From Geobacter sp. UBA5608 (GTDB lineage Bacteria > Desulfobacterota > Desulfuromonadia > Geobacterales > Pseudopelobacteraceae), in assembly GCA_002424705.1 (NCBI GenBank), contig DIKW01000061.1, positions 18,990 through 32,854 of the forward strand: a DNA stretch of 13,865 nt. Reading direction: 5' to 3'. The translations under genes and the position numbers were made by a program. The notes beneath the pieces were generated by a model. That model was not told the origin of the DNA, made no database searches, and worked only from the letters and a program-made list of their open reading frames with translations. Shown here one piece after another: positions 13,700-13,865 of the stretch. Numbering within the stretch: position 1 is the stretch's first letter; each line of letters begins with the position of its first letter.

Positions 13700-13865
13700 G
13701 CGAGCCACAGCGCATGAGACGCAAACGGGTGGTGGTCGTCGGCATGGGGTTTGGTGGCATGCATGCCGCACGGGAGCTGGCCGGAAGTCACTGTGAGGTG
13801 CTGCTGCTGGATCGCAACAACTACCACCTCTTTCAGCCCTTGCTGTATCAGGTGGCCACGGCCGG
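13696..13865 (+). CDS. N-terminus of a type II NADH dehydrogenase-like FAD/NAD(P) oxidoreductase, cut by window end
   Basis: Only the first 56 codons are in the window. After a short basic lead (MSEPQRMRRKR) comes a Rossmann beta-strand with the FAD-binding GxGxxG pattern (VVVVGMGFGG, residues 12-21), then HAARELAG, a second strand (VLLLDRNN) and YHLFQPLLYQVATAG. That last stretch is characteristic of the NDH-2 family, single-subunit membrane-associated enzymes that pass electrons from NADH to quinone without pumping protons. ATG at 13696 overlaps the uvrA stop (ATGA) and has AGGA (13685-13688) seven bases upstream, inside uvrA. A second ATG at residue 7 is possible but lacks that spacing. 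Sulfide:quinone reductase-like relatives cannot be fully excluded without the remaining sequence. Confidence 0.85.
   Translation, partial: MSEPQRMRRKRVVVVGMGFGGMHAARELAGSHCEVLLLDRNNYHLFQPLLYQVATA

Noticed and set aside
1..13865. CRISPR arrays, tRNA/rRNA genes, insertion sequences, phage or defence genes
   Set aside because: I saw no regularly spaced repeats, tRNA or rRNA-like segments, transposase motifs or terminal inverted repeats. Coding is continuous and all recognisable genes are core functions.

Overview
The window is a compact, GC-rich stretch of bacterial chromosome made almost entirely of housekeeping genes. Gene content and order point to a Desulfuromonadota (Geobacter-like) bacterium: a gene resembling the MXAN_5187 C-terminal domain family precedes mfd, two lipoprotein parvulin isomerases follow mfd, and proteins of degenerate receiver and TPR type are present. 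The assignment comes from recalled family resemblance, not a database search. I see no tRNA, rRNA, CRISPR array, insertion sequence, phage gene or transfer signature. No gene-free gap exceeds about 150 bases.

Left block, plus strand (1-3047): a perfect-consensus sigma-70 promoter drives a likely three-gene operon. It encodes an MltD-type lytic transglycosylase with LysM repeats (75-1532), a membrane-anchored TPR protein (1570-2307) and a protein with two degenerate response-regulator receiver domains (2304-3047, overlapping its neighbour by ATGA). A perfect 18-bp hairpin (3070-3111) separates this block from the convergent operon on its right.

Middle block, minus strand (9329 down to 3132): a good sigma-70 promoter at 9364-9392 drives the small coiled-coil-rich protein (8760-9329) and then mfd, the transcription-repair coupling factor (5248-8745). 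Two lipoprotein peptidyl-prolyl isomerases follow, one PpiC/PrsA-like (4223-5134) and one SurA-like with a single parvulin domain (3132-4208). They probably also have their own promoter in the 113-bp gap after mfd. They are predicted to be chaperones for exported or outer-membrane proteins.

Right block, plus strand (9415-13865): a second, back-to-back sigma-70 promoter drives glmU (UDP-GlcNAc synthesis for peptidoglycan and LPS), then uvrA (nucleotide excision repair). The start of a type II NADH dehydrogenase-like flavoprotein overlaps the uvrA stop and is cut by the window edge.

Two themes recur. Cell-envelope building and remodelling is represented by MltD, the two isomerases and GlmU. 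Excision repair is represented by Mfd and UvrA, which act in the same transcription-coupled pathway and lie on either side of one divergent promoter region. I find no convincing new multi-gene system. The best candidates for undescribed biology are the transglycosylase/TPR/pseudo-receiver operon and the small partner gene ahead of mfd.
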